Source: CAYXVB01 sp964467785 (GTDB lineage Bacteria > Bdellovibrionota > UBA1018). Taken from it: a stretch of 14,700 nucleotides of DNA. The notes under the pieces are model-generated. The model ran no database searches and was not told where the DNA came from. It saw only the letters and a program-made list of their open reading frames with translations. The position numbers were made by a program, and so were the translations under genes. Shown here piece after piece: positions 1 to 7,945 of this stretch (its first letter is position 1; each line of letters begins with the position of its first letter). The DNA is taken from the NCBI GenBank assembly GCA_964467785.1, contig CAYXVB010000088.1:1-14700 (forward strand), written 5' to 3'.

Positions 1-1
1 C

Positions 2-199
2 TTCTTGGGGAGGCTCGCCGCGGTCTTAGGGGCGAGCGCTGTAGGAACTGATGCTGCCATTAGACTTTACAATCAAGAGCGGTCAGTCGCGACTCGCTCC
101 TCTCAGAGGAACAGTTCGATTGCCCAAGCTGCCGCAAAAACGGCTGTTTTCGAGGACGCTTCGGCAGTACAGGCGACCGAAGCCGGTGCGGCAAAATAG
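2..199 (+). CDS. 3' end of a gene for a hypothetical exported or membrane protein (5' end outside window)
   Basis: This reading frame is open from the first bases and stops with TAG at 197-199, so it is best read as the C-terminal ~65 residues of a gene that begins before the window. A TTG at 5 could be a start but no ribosome site can be seen before it. The visible part opens with a small-residue hydrophobic helix (LGRLAAVLGASAVGTDAAIR) and ends in an Ala/Glu-rich tail. The helix aligns without gaps with residues 237-259 of the next gene product, matching at V, G, A, D, A and R with mostly conservative changes elsewhere, so the two are probably tandem paralogues. Function is not recognised. 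The frame is likely real because of this similarity; the upstream extent is unknown. Confidence 0.6.
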   Translation, partial: FLGRLAAVLGASAVGTDAAIRLYNQERSVATRSSQRNSSIAQAAAKTAVFEDASAVQATEAGAAK

Positions 200-224
200 G
201 CGAATCGTCGCCAAAACCCGCTCG

Positions 225-245
225 AACCGTGCGGAAACGGTTTTT
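225..245 (+). terminator. Weak possible intrinsic terminator
   Basis: A short inverted repeat AACCGT (225-230) and ACGGTT (237-242) encloses a six-base loop and runs into a T5 tract at 241-245. The stem is only six pairs and two of the Ts lie within it, so this is a marginal candidate for the end of the upstream gene's transcript. Confidence 0.25.
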
Positions 246-289
246 GGACCTGTGCGCCTGTTCTGTGAGAACTCTGAGGAGATTGAAAT

Positions 290-1174
290 ATGACTGAGAA
301 TCTTTACTCCCGAAGCTTGTCGAAAGTCGTCATTATTTCCTTGGCGCTTTTGTCGGCGCCATCGGCGCTTGCGGGCGAAGGGAGTGAAGAGGATCGTACC
401 CGCACTAAAGATGCCTTCATCATGGGGGCCTCTGCGGTCTACGCGGTCGGAGGCGGGTACCGGGAACTCGTAATGCCTTCGCTCGACACGATTCGACAGG
501 CCGAAGCGAAGTCGGCGCGCCTAGCCAAGCTGGCGGCCCTGCAGCGAGGGGTGCAACAAGATCTTGCTCAAGTGAATGCCGCCCTTTCATCGCGCACGAG
601 GGACGATTTGGATTTTGGGCGAACGGCTGGCGCCCTTTCGCTCACGGAAATCCAGAGAAGAAAAAAATTGATCCATAGTTACTGCGCCCATTTGGCCAGT
701 CGATACGACGAGATGGACCTCATTGAAGTAAAGGTCATAGGAACAAAAGGTAAGGGATCGGATTTGACCCTGATCGGCACTCTTGATGAGGTCCTTCAAA
801 AACTTCGGAGACTGGACCCAGCCAAGGTCAGCGCGCTTGAGAGAGTCCGCGCCGACAGAAATGCCGAACTGGCGCTGAAGACCGTGCGCGGCAGTCTTGA
901 AGAGGGCTCCGCGCGACTCAAAGAGGAGATCCGAAAGATCTCGGCGAGTAAAACCGAGGCTGTCCAGGCGGCCTCCGCCACGAAGTACTCTTTGGCTCGT
1001 GCCGCGAAGATCGGAAGCGTCATCGGCGCGGCGATGATCGCGGTCGATGCCGGGTATCGGGTCTTTGAATCTGATCCAAAGGTTGCGGATCGGCGGAACA
1101 AAAGGATCGCCGAATCGGCCCTATCCGGTCAGGAGCGCGAATCACTGTCTTCGGAATCGGTGGCGGCCAGGTAG
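290..1174 (+). CDS. Exported hypothetical protein with coiled-coil body and C-terminal hydrophobic helix
   Basis: The 294-residue product starts at an ATG preceded by GAGGAG about seven bases upstream. Residues 1-28 form a Sec signal peptide (hydrophobic VVIISLALLSAP, likely cleavage after ALA), so the protein should leave the cytoplasm. A Gly-rich hydrophobic patch follows (about 42-56), then a charged, probably alpha-helical or coiled-coil region (about 65-235). A second Gly/Ala-rich hydrophobic helix lies at about 238-258, followed by a charged Ser/Glu/Arg tail. That second helix resembles the end of the preceding partial gene, which argues for a tandem duplicated family. No enzyme motif is visible. 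It could be a periplasmic or inner-membrane-anchored structural protein, but its function is not recognised. The coding call is firm; the role is unknown. Confidence 0.85.
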   Translation: MTENLYSRSLSKVVIISLALLSAPSALAGEGSEEDRTRTKDAFIMGASAVYAVGGGYRELVMPSLDTIRQAEAKSARLAKLAALQRGVQQDLAQVNAALSSRTRDDLDFGRTAGALSLTEIQRRKKLIHSYCAHLASRYDEMDLIEVKVIGTKGKGSDLTLIGTLDEVLQKLRRLDPAKVSALERVRADRNAELALKTVRGSLEEGSARLKEEIRKISASKTEAVQAASATKYSLARAAKIGSVIGAAMIAVDAGYRVFESDPKVADRRNKRIAESALSGQERESLSSESVAAR

Positions 1175-1239
1175 ATCAATAGGGTCCGTGGCGCGAACAC
1201 GGGCTTTCCTTCGGCGCCCCGCCAGGATAATGAGGCGGC

Positions 1240-2067
1240 ATGAGCGCCTCTCGAATCTCTCCTCCGAAGCTTACCTCTCCGTCCATCGACAAGTACGCCC
1301 TCTATCGGGCTGCCGTTCAGCACCCCGAGCATGATGTGGAGCTGTATCAGAGTTTTTTCCGCAAGCTTCGCGGACGCCGCGCGCTTTCGCTCCGCGAGGA
1401 TTTTTGCGGGACGTTTTCGCTGGCCTGTAGCTGGGTGCGCTCGGGGCCAAAGCAGACCGCGCTGGTCCTGGATCTCGATCCGGAGCCACTGGATTACGGT
1501 CGTACCCATTATCAATCCCAGTTGGATGAAGAGCAGCGGAAGCGCCTCAGGGTGCTCCGCCGCGATGTCATGAGCGTGACCCGTCCCGTGGACCTGATCG
1601 TCGCGGGTAATTTTTCGTTTAATATCTTCAAGGATCGCCCGACCCTTGTGCGGTACTTCCGACACTGCGCGAGATCGCTTAAACGAGGCGAGGGGGTGCT
1701 CGCCCTGGATGTGGCGGGTGGGCAGGGGATGCTCGAAAAGGGCGTAGATCGGCGTACTGTGCGAGCCCCCGGGATCGGGCGCTTCGTGTACGAGTGGGAG
1801 ACTTTGGGGTTTGATCCAATCACCCATAACTCGCGTTACGCGATCCATTTCAAGCTCAAGAACGGAAGAAAGCTCCGAAACGCCTTTACCTACGACTGGC
1901 GCCATTGGTCCATCCCCGAGATCCGCGACGCGATGGCCGAAGCGGGCTTCAAGAAGTCGGCGGTCTTCTGGGATGTCTCGCGGGACGATCGGTATGAACG
2001 TCTGGTCCTGAAAGAGAGGACAGAGGACATCCATACTTTTGTCGCTTATGTGGCGGGGATGGTCTGA
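1240..2067 (+). CDS. Class I SAM-dependent methyltransferase
   Basis: The 275-residue cytoplasmic protein has a Rossmann-type methyltransferase core. The SAM-binding motif I is LREDFCGTFS at 51-60, a form typical of a family annotated only as class I SAM-dependent methyltransferases. The acidic end of strand 2, which normally binds the SAM ribose, is in VLDLDPEPL (76-84). A motif IV-like segment VAGNFSFNIF lies at 121-130. The C-terminal part contains WSIPEIRDAMAEAGF (223-237), the usual helix before the last strands in these enzymes. The substrate cannot be told from sequence. The start ATG at 1240 has a weak purine-rich stretch (GAGGCGG) just upstream. The gene stands 65 bases after the previous one and may share its transcript. 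There is no signal peptide. Confidence 0.85.
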   Translation: MSASRISPPKLTSPSIDKYALYRAAVQHPEHDVELYQSFFRKLRGRRALSLREDFCGTFSLACSWVRSGPKQTALVLDLDPEPLDYGRTHYQSQLDEEQRKRLRVLRRDVMSVTRPVDLIVAGNFSFNIFKDRPTLVRYFRHCARSLKRGEGVLALDVAGGQGMLEKGVDRRTVRAPGIGRFVYEWETLGFDPITHNSRYAIHFKLKNGRKLRNAFTYDWRHWSIPEIRDAMAEAGFKKSAVFWDVSRDDRYERLVLKERTEDIHTFVAYVAGMV

Positions 2068-2199
2068 GGCCAAATTCAAGCATGGGATGGGGATCGCAGT
2101 TTTATCCGCGAACCGGCGGAATCTTGGCGCGCCCATGTTTCTGGCATGAGGTTACTGGCGATTGGGTGCAAAACTATTCCGCTAGGAACCTTTTAGTTG

Positions 2200-2205
2200 T
2201 AAAAT
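2200..2205 (+). promoter_or_regulatory. Candidate -10 box for the S33-type hydrolase gene
   Basis: TAAAAT lies seven bases before the ATG at 2213, in an AT-rich patch, with no Shine-Dalgarno sequence between it and the start. A convincing -35 box is missing at the expected distance. If it works, the mRNA would start at or next to the ATG and be leaderless. Confidence 0.25.
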
Positions 2206-2212
2206 TCTGGCC

Positions 2213-3631
2213 ATGAACGGGTCTTTTTTGAAACGCCAAAGGCTCACTCTGTCTGGACTCAGCCTCTTGCTTGTGGTGTTTTCATCGGTGACTCAAGCGG
2301 AGGAACCTGCGCCACCAGGCGCATTAGAGATATTATATCCGAATGGATATGACTCGGGCGCTGTTCTACGAAAGCGGAATGCTGATCAGGTCAAAGCCGA
2401 GAAAGGATTCACCGTCAAAGTCCCGGTCGACTACGACAAGCCCAAGGGCGAGAAGATCGAGATCTACGCCCATTTGAATCAGAAGAAGCCCTTTAATCCG
2501 CACTTTCCAACCTTGATCCACTTTGACGGAGGTCCGGGCCAGTCTTCCCATCTTGCGTTGCAGTTCTTTGAAAACAACTCGGTCAATGTCGTCCGTTTCG
2601 ACCAGCGCGGAATCGCTTTCTCCCGCCCGAAAGACGTGCGAATGGCGCTGAATCCCGATTTCTACAGTTCTTTGAACACGGCTCGCGACGCGGCTGCCAT
2701 CCTGAAAGCTCTTAAGGTGAAACGAGCAACCATATGGGGTGTGTCGTATGGAACGGTTCCGGCCACGCTTTTCGCTCATCACTTCCCTGAACGCACTCAT
2801 GCCCTTGTACTGGAAGGCACAGTGGAGTCCTCGTATGGCCCCGATCAAGTCATGACTCATTCCCATGCCGCGGAGAAGGAAATTGAATTTTTCCATCGGT
2901 CAATCCCAGCAGAGCTGCGGGCTAAGATGGATGAATCGGTTCGATCTGGAAAATTTACTCCCGAATATTTTCCAAGATTGATCAACTTACATCTCATGCA
3001 ATTTGGACGCTTCAGGGATGAGATCTTATATTCCAAAATTTCAAATCTCTTCGATCCAGATGTTCAGATGACTTCGAGCTCGCCGGCAGGCAAGGCCTCT
3101 GGAGCGAAAAAGCTTTCCTCCGAGATGCCGGAGTTGGAGCGTCCCCCTTTCGCGATTCTCAGGCTCAAGGAATTCACGCCCGAGAGTCGAATTATTCCAG
3201 GTGATTTCATTTTGAAGGACGGAAAAATCAGCTCCGAACCGCCTAGGCAGGAGAATTACGCTGGTTTATTTTCGGGTCTTAAACCGAATTCGAACCTCTA
3301 CCTGGCCCGAGACTTGGAAGTTTCAGTTCCGGTCGTTTACCTGCAAGGGACTCGTGACCCGGCGACCCCACCGCTGGGGGCGGTAAAGCACTTTAAAGGG
3401 GATAGCGCGGCACCTAAGCAGCTCTTTGCTTTCAAGAACACCGGACATGGGGTCATGGTAACGCTTGAGGGGATTGGGGCCAATCATGCGATTGATGTCA
3501 TGGTTGACTCCATCTTGACCAATGGCTGGGTCAATATGGGAGCGACCCAGGCCCTCAAGCGGCATATTGATTTTACCTTGATTGAATCCGGGGATGCCTC
3601 AGGTTGCGCGGACTATTTCCGGGGTATTTAG
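2213..3631 (+). CDS. Exported alpha/beta hydrolase, S33 (proline iminopeptidase-like) family
   Basis: The 472-residue product begins with a Sec signal peptide (about 1-29, cleavage probably after VTQA), so it should act in the periplasm or outside. The alpha/beta hydrolase hallmarks are in order: an oxyanion-loop motif FDGGPGQSS (104-112), a variant of the HGGPG of proline iminopeptidases; DQRG at 130-133; and the nucleophile elbow GVSYG with Ser178. The acid is probably Asp382 in QGTRDPATPP, with the catalytic His412 in NTGHGVM. The family releases N-terminal residues, often proline, from peptides, or hydrolyses esters; the exact substrate is not predictable. The cap region (about 210-345) includes a low-complexity Ser/Ala/Gly stretch near 287-299. 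No Shine-Dalgarno sequence precedes the ATG. It is not an obvious operon partner of the methyltransferase, being separated by 145 bases. Confidence 0.85.
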   Translation: MNGSFLKRQRLTLSGLSLLLVVFSSVTQAEEPAPPGALEILYPNGYDSGAVLRKRNADQVKAEKGFTVKVPVDYDKPKGEKIEIYAHLNQKKPFNPHFPTLIHFDGGPGQSSHLALQFFENNSVNVVRFDQRGIAFSRPKDVRMALNPDFYSSLNTARDAAAILKALKVKRATIWGVSYGTVPATLFAHHFPERTHALVLEGTVESSYGPDQVMTHSHAAEKEIEFFHRSIPAELRAKMDESVRSGKFTPEYFPRLINLHLMQFGRFRDEILYSKISNLFDPDVQMTSSSPAGKASGAKKLSSEMPELERPPFAILRLKEFTPESRIIPGDFILKDGKISSEPPRQENYAGLFSGLKPNSNLYLARDLEVSVPVVYLQGTRDPATPPLGAVKHFKGDSAAPKQLFAFKNTGHGVMVTLEGIGANHAIDVMVDSILTNGWVNMGATQALKRHIDFTLIESGDASGCADYFRGI

Positions 3632-3678
3632 TCAATGTGAAAGCGAGGCTGGGAGGAGAGCCGAACCGGAGAACCCGG

Positions 3679-3707
3679 AAAAATGCAGTCGTCGATCGAT
3701 TTACTGC
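3679..3707 (-). terminator. Likely intrinsic terminator of the tRNA-Pro transcript
   Basis: Read on the minus strand, GCAGT (3707-3703) can pair with ACTGC (3689-3685) around a 13-base loop, followed by ATTTTT ending at 3679. It lies 18 bases beyond the tRNA 3' end, where a processing or termination signal is expected. The five-pair stem is short, so the call is moderate. Confidence 0.4.
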
Positions 3708-3724
3708 GGATCTACTGCGAAAAA

Positions 3725-3802
<78 letters not shown>

Positions 3803-3878
3803 ACACAGGCCATCAACCTAGCAGAACCCCGCCCGCCTGTCAGCAGATCTTCTGCGAAGGATGCCGCAATTCCTTCAA

Positions 3879-5504
3879 TCAATAGGCCTTCAGGAACAGG
3901 AGATCCGCTTCCTCGAGCAGAGCTTCCGGCCGAATGGGGGGAAAGGCGCTAGGAGTGCTTTTTCGCCCGGCTTCGTATTCGGTCTCCCAGCGTTCCATCT
4001 CTGCGCGATTCAGCTCCCGGAGGCGACCTGTTGAGGCTGCGAAAGATTGTCGTATCTCGGCGGGGAGGGCTGCCGTGGCCTCCGCGGATTCCTTGAGCCA
4101 TCCCTGGTGGGCCGCCAACCTCAAGTCCACATTGCGGGAGGCCCGGATCAGGGTACTCAGACGGACGCTGCGGAGACCTTCGAGCTGAAATTTCTTAGTG
4201 AGCGAAGGCTGGCGCTTGGCTTCGTGCTTTTGCAAGGTCACGGCTAAAGCCTGTTTGGCGCGGAGCGCGAAAAATGAAGTGGCAAACGCGTTGGCCGTAG
4301 CGATACGGCTGCCCGCGGGAGCGCCGCAGTGGATCAGTACTGATCCCAGCTCAAAGCGGCCTTCGTGCCGCGGATATCGAATGGTCGAAAGGCGGGCGTT
4401 GATCAGCGCGACTGGCAGCGGTCCAAAGGACTCGTCATCCGCTCCAAACAGCGTGGGCGACGAGCCCGCGGCGTCCAGGTCTTCGAAAACTTGCTTGAAC
4501 GGGGTGGGGGTCCAGCGGGCCCCCGCATCGATCAATTTGTCACAGGCCCGATCCGCGACCGATTCCGCTGCCGGATCGTTGGCTATAAACGCTGAGGTGG
4601 CTGAGACCGAGGAGCCGCCCAGAACTCTGGCAATCATCTCAGAATCCTCGCTCATTGCGGCTACCGGACTCTTTCGGCCCAGAACCGAGAGGTTGCGAAG
4701 GTAGATCGCGCCCGCGGCAAGGTCGATGTTCCAAGCTTCCCAGTCGTCGCCGATTTTGAGCGACTGCGAGAGGGGCATGTCCGGCCGCCGTCCGTTGGCG
4801 GTTTCTGGCGCCTTGCTCGTTTTCGATGTCTTGCGCGCGGAGGTATCGGGCGGGGTGAAGTAGTCGGCCGCTTCGATCCCGATCACCACCATGGCGATGG
4901 CGACGGGAACCCACTTGGCCCATTTGCGCCGCGGGAGCCGGATCCGCTGCGTCGGTATCTCATCCTCTCCCGATGTCACCTCCGCTGATTTGGCTTTTGC
5001 GGAAAGAGCCTTTGCCTCGCTCCGCTCCGTGGGTCCGGTGATCTGTGTCACCTCCCGGTCCGGATCCGTTGAAATAGTCAGTTCCTGGTTCTGCTGGCGT
5101 TCGCGCTCGCGATCCACGAGCTGCTGACGGGGTTGCGGGCGGTACTGGTTCTGACGGGTAAAGATGAAGGTCCGTTCACCGATTTCGATCACGTCGTGGA
5201 TCGTCAGAATGTGGCTGTCTCGCGGAGCGAGTGTCATTTGGTTGACACGCGTGCCGTTTTGCGTCTCCAGGTCTCGGACGATTAGCTCCTGCTCGATCTG
5301 GTGAAAGAGCAGGTGCCTCCGGCTCATGAGCGAGTCTTCGGGAAACGTGATCTGACCCTCGGTCCGGCCGATCAGCGTGCCGTCCTTGATCTCGTGAAAT
5401 ATCAATGACTTAGTGTCAAATAGATAAAAGGGGCGATTGCTACGCCGGATTCTCGACAGCGAGGCGGATCCCTGGGTCTTTTCGGGGTTTCGTTCGTAGG
5501 TCAC
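3879..5504 (-). CDS. FHA-domain protein with one transmembrane segment and a large C-terminal domain
   Basis: The 541-residue protein starts with GTG. An in-frame TAG stands ten bases upstream and the next internal Met is at residue 60 inside the FHA domain, so GTG is the best start. Residues ~28-115 form a forkhead-associated domain, with GTLIGR (42-47), SRRH (61-64) and DLETQNGTRVN (78-88) matching the phosphothreonine-binding loops of the family. A Gln/Arg/Glu/Ser-rich linker (about 117-190) leads to a basic patch and a single hydrophobic helix at about 198-212, then a Thr/Ser/Lys-rich segment. The remaining ~300 residues are of unknown fold and are probably periplasmic if the FHA domain faces the cytoplasm. 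This layout suggests transmission of a Ser/Thr-kinase phosphosignal to the envelope, but no kinase gene lies nearby. The FHA call is firm, the signalling role inferred. Confidence 0.88.
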   Translation of the reverse strand: MTYERNPEKTQGSASLSRIRRSNRPFYLFDTKSLIFHEIKDGTLIGRTEGQITFPEDSLMSRRHLLFHQIEQELIVRDLETQNGTRVNQMTLAPRDSHILTIHDVIEIGERTFIFTRQNQYRPQPRQQLVDRERERQQNQELTISTDPDREVTQITGPTERSEAKALSAKAKSAEVTSGEDEIPTQRIRLPRRKWAKWVPVAIAMVVIGIEAADYFTPPDTSARKTSKTSKAPETANGRRPDMPLSQSLKIGDDWEAWNIDLAAGAIYLRNLSVLGRKSPVAAMSEDSEMIARVLGGSSVSATSAFIANDPAAESVADRACDKLIDAGARWTPTPFKQVFEDLDAAGSSPTLFGADDESFGPLPVALINARLSTIRYPRHEGRFELGSVLIHCGAPAGSRIATANAFATSFFALRAKQALAVTLQKHEAKRQPSLTKKFQLEGLRSVRLSTLIRASRNVDLRLAAHQGWLKESAEATAALPAEIRQSFAASTGRLRELNRAEMERWETEYEAGRKSTPSAFPPIRPEALLEEADLLFLKAY

Positions 5505-5520
5505 CTTTAAATTCTACGGG

Positions 5521-5555
5521 TTGATTTATCAGAATTCACGCTAAACTAAATTCAA
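5521..5555. promoter_or_regulatory. Divergent promoter region between the FHA gene and the 747-residue protein gene
   Basis: The 173-base gap between two divergent genes is AT-rich at its left end. On the minus strand TTGAAT (5555-5550) and TGATAA (5531-5526) are 18 bases apart, which would give a ~14-base leader for the FHA gene. On the plus strand TTGATT (5521-5526) and TAAACT (5542-5547) are 15 bases apart, leaving a leader of about 120 bases. The two pairs overlap. The matches are modest and I see no known riboswitch in the long plus-strand leader. Confidence 0.3.
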
Positions 5556-5677
5556 GTCCCCTTGGAATCACGACGATAGGCGAGGGTGAGAGCATTTACG
5601 GCGTCAATGGGCCCCGCGCCCTTGCGCGAGTCGATTGAAAGTCCGACCGTTCAGAGAATCATGAGAGGAAGCAAGAG

Positions 5678-7921
5678 ATGAAGAAAAGATTGAGTCAGAT
5701 GATTTTGATGGGAGCTACCTTCTACAGTCTTTCTTGGTTGGCCGGCGAGGTCGCTCAGGCGGGGCCTTTGTCGGACGGCAAAGACATCACGATGAAGGAC
5801 ATGATGAGTCGAGAGCCGAAGAGGGGCGGCAGCCCAGCTAAGGCTTCTGAGAAGACCGCCAAGGATCCCGGCAGCAGCGTCGAACTCGAAGAGTCTTCCT
5901 ACTCCGCCTGTAAGGGCGTGAAGTTCGTCTCCGCGAAGGACTATGAAAAAAATCAGAGCTACTGGAACAAGCGCTGTAATAGCGGCCAGGAGTCGATCCA
6001 GGTCCTCTCGTCGTCCGGCGGTCTCTTCACGGATCTTCAAAACGCGACCGCTAGCCTGGCCTTCCTCCAGGAAGTGGGCGATCGCGCGCGAGAGGTGATG
6101 GACGACAAGATCGCCGAAGCCGAATCGATCCAAAAGTGCTTTCAGGAATCCGAAGCCAAAAACTCAAGCTGCGCGATGATCCGCAAGGATGTCGTCAACG
6201 CGGCCTATGGGAACATGGATGAGCTCCGCCTGGAGCTGGCGCTCTCCGAAGGCAAGGGTCCGAGTCGGTCCGGCGGCAAGGTCGCTTTTCCTTCGGCCGC
6301 CGAGGCGGTGAACTCGGGCCTGAAAAAGAGCTACCTGGGTTTGGTCGGCGTCTATCGCCCCGATGACATGGAAGGGATGAGCTCGGGCGAGAAATTTGTC
6401 GCCGAGGACAAGATGGCCAACGAGATCGAACAGATCCAAAAGAAGGCTAAGTCCGAAGACGAGAAAAAGCAGTTGTTTGAAGCCGTTCGCGCAGCTCATA
6501 AGGCCAACTACCTGATGCTGCTGCAAAAGGCCCCGGCGCTGACTTTCATCGGCAAGCTTCCGAACCGGAATGACGAAAAAGCCGTGAACGCTCGTTTTGC
6601 CAAAGCCTACAGCGAGCTGATTGAAGCCACCAAGAAGGAGCGCGTCCGCCTGCGCACGGCGCAAAACGCCCTCGTTTATAACGGCAAGGGTACGGATCAG
6701 ACCAAGGCCAAGGAATTGCTCTCGGTCATGGCCTACGCTCCGATCGTGGATGAAGTGATCAAGGAGCAGAAGAAGAAGAACCCGGCCGTTTGCGCCTTGG
6801 CCACAAGCCTTTCCCAAAGCCACGAGAGCACGGAAACCTCCAAATCGCTCGTGACCGCAGGGGCGATGATCGCCGGCGGCGTCGCGGTTTCCGCGCTTTC
6901 CGGCGGCATGGGTGGCATCCCGCTGATTGGCGGCATGACGATCTCAGGCCAAACCGCCGCGGCTCTGGCTCTCGGCCCGGGCCTCGGTTATGCCATGCGC
7001 GTTGAAGCTCGCAATGACATGTCCAAAGCCAAGGGTGGCGTGGCTGCCGGCGTGAAAAACGCCGATGCCATCGATAATGCGGATACCAACGTCGTCATCG
7101 GCAATGCTTCGATGGGCACGCTGGACTTGATCGGAACCGGCGCCTTCAAGGCGGCGGGCGGCGCAGTGTTCAAGTCGTTTGCTAAGGCTGCACTGACCTC
7201 TGAGGGCCTTGCTGCTGAGGAAGCCGCCAAGTTGATCGCGGCCTCCCAGGGCCAAGGCAAGGTCGCTGAGCAGGCTCGTGAGCAGATCCGTGGCGCGATG
7301 AAGAAGCAAATCTTCGGAACCGCCGAGCCGTCTGCCGAAGAAACCGCCGCTTACGCCGCGATGGAAGGCAAGGGTCTGGCCAAGAGTCCCGAGTCGGTCA
7401 GGGATTTCTACGCTCGTCTCGGTAAGCTGCAAAAGGGTGAGCGTCAGGAAACAGCCCGCAATGCCGTGGATATGATCAAGAACCTGAACCCCGCGAAGTT
7501 CGAGACAGCTACCGAAAAGGAGCTCACGGATCTCAACAGGCAGGTGGTCGCCATCGCTCGTTACGGCAAAGTGAAGGATCCCAAGAAGATCGCCGCCGTG
7601 TTCGCCGAGTGGGACGCCTCCGCGCGTGAAGGGCTGGCCTCGGTCTACGACGACGCCGGCAAGATCCTCAAGGACCCCAAGTTCATGTCGGGCAAGAGCC
7701 TGAAGGAACGTCGCGAAGCCGCCTTCAAGCAGGCCCTCGAGAACAAGGGCGTGCCGAAGAACCAGGTGGCCGCGTACTGCCAATGCCCCGGCGAGTGCGG
7801 TGGCGGTGCCAAGGTCGCGTCGAACCTCGTCGACGACCAGCTCTTGGACCGGATGCACGTCTGCGTGAAGGACGAGAACACGATCTGGTTCCTCCCGCAG
7901 CTCAGCAAGCACAAGAGCTGA
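5678..7921 (+). CDS. Large exported hypothetical protein with Gly-rich hydrophobic core and Cys-rich tail
   Basis: The 747-residue product starts at an ATG after AGAGGAAG, a good ribosome site. Residues 1-28 are a Sec signal peptide (cleavage probably after AQA). Residues 30-75 are charged and look disordered. Residues ~110-380 are mainly helical and Lys/Glu/Ala-rich, with scattered cysteines (C78, C100, C154, C165, C372) that could form disulfides outside the cytoplasm. Residues ~391-440 are a long Gly/Ala-rich hydrophobic stretch able to form one or two membrane helices; a weaker one follows at ~476-500. The end has a Cys cluster, CQCPGEC (701-707) and C729. Codon use is strongly GC3-biased, in line with an expressed chromosomal gene. 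I recognise no family. A membrane-inserting or surface protein is possible. It appears to be a single-gene transcript ending at the terminator just downstream. Confidence 0.88.
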   Translation: MKKRLSQMILMGATFYSLSWLAGEVAQAGPLSDGKDITMKDMMSREPKRGGSPAKASEKTAKDPGSSVELEESSYSACKGVKFVSAKDYEKNQSYWNKRCNSGQESIQVLSSSGGLFTDLQNATASLAFLQEVGDRAREVMDDKIAEAESIQKCFQESEAKNSSCAMIRKDVVNAAYGNMDELRLELALSEGKGPSRSGGKVAFPSAAEAVNSGLKKSYLGLVGVYRPDDMEGMSSGEKFVAEDKMANEIEQIQKKAKSEDEKKQLFEAVRAAHKANYLMLLQKAPALTFIGKLPNRNDEKAVNARFAKAYSELIEATKKERVRLRTAQNALVYNGKGTDQTKAKELLSVMAYAPIVDEVIKEQKKKNPAVCALATSLSQSHESTETSKSLVTAGAMIAGGVAVSALSGGMGGIPLIGGMTISGQTAAALALGPGLGYAMRVEARNDMSKAKGGVAAGVKNADAIDNADTNVVIGNASMGTLDLIGTGAFKAAGGAVFKSFAKAALTSEGLAAEEAAKLIAASQGQGKVAEQAREQIRGAMKKQIFGTAEPSAEETAAYAAMEGKGLAKSPESVRDFYARLGKLQKGERQETARNAVDMIKNLNPAKFETATEKELTDLNRQVVAIARYGKVKDPKKIAAVFAEWDASAREGLASVYDDAGKILKDPKFMSGKSLKERREAAFKQALENKGVPKNQVAAYCQCPGECGGGAKVASNLVDDQLLDRMHVCVKDENTIWFLPQLSKHKS

Positions 7922-7945
7922 GCCTAGATCAGTCCTGAATTTCCG

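Noticed and set aside
1129..2136. A 335-codon open frame on the minus strand opposite the methyltransferase gene
   Set aside because: The plus-strand frame carries clear methyltransferase motifs. The minus frame has no recognisable motif, no ribosome site, and arises from GC-rich codon bias.
2366..2896. A 176-codon minus-strand frame inside the hydrolase gene
   Set aside because: It overlaps the catalytic core of the S33-type hydrolase and has no support of its own.
5556..5677. A riboswitch or structured RNA in the ~120-base leader before the 747-residue gene
   Set aside because: I could not match the leader to any class I know, and saw no strong paired stems or expression platform by eye.
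6944..7912. A 322-codon open frame on the minus strand opposite the 747-residue gene
   Set aside because: It has no motif and Leu/Gly/His-rich composition typical of an antisense shadow. The plus strand has a signal peptide, good ribosome site and terminator.
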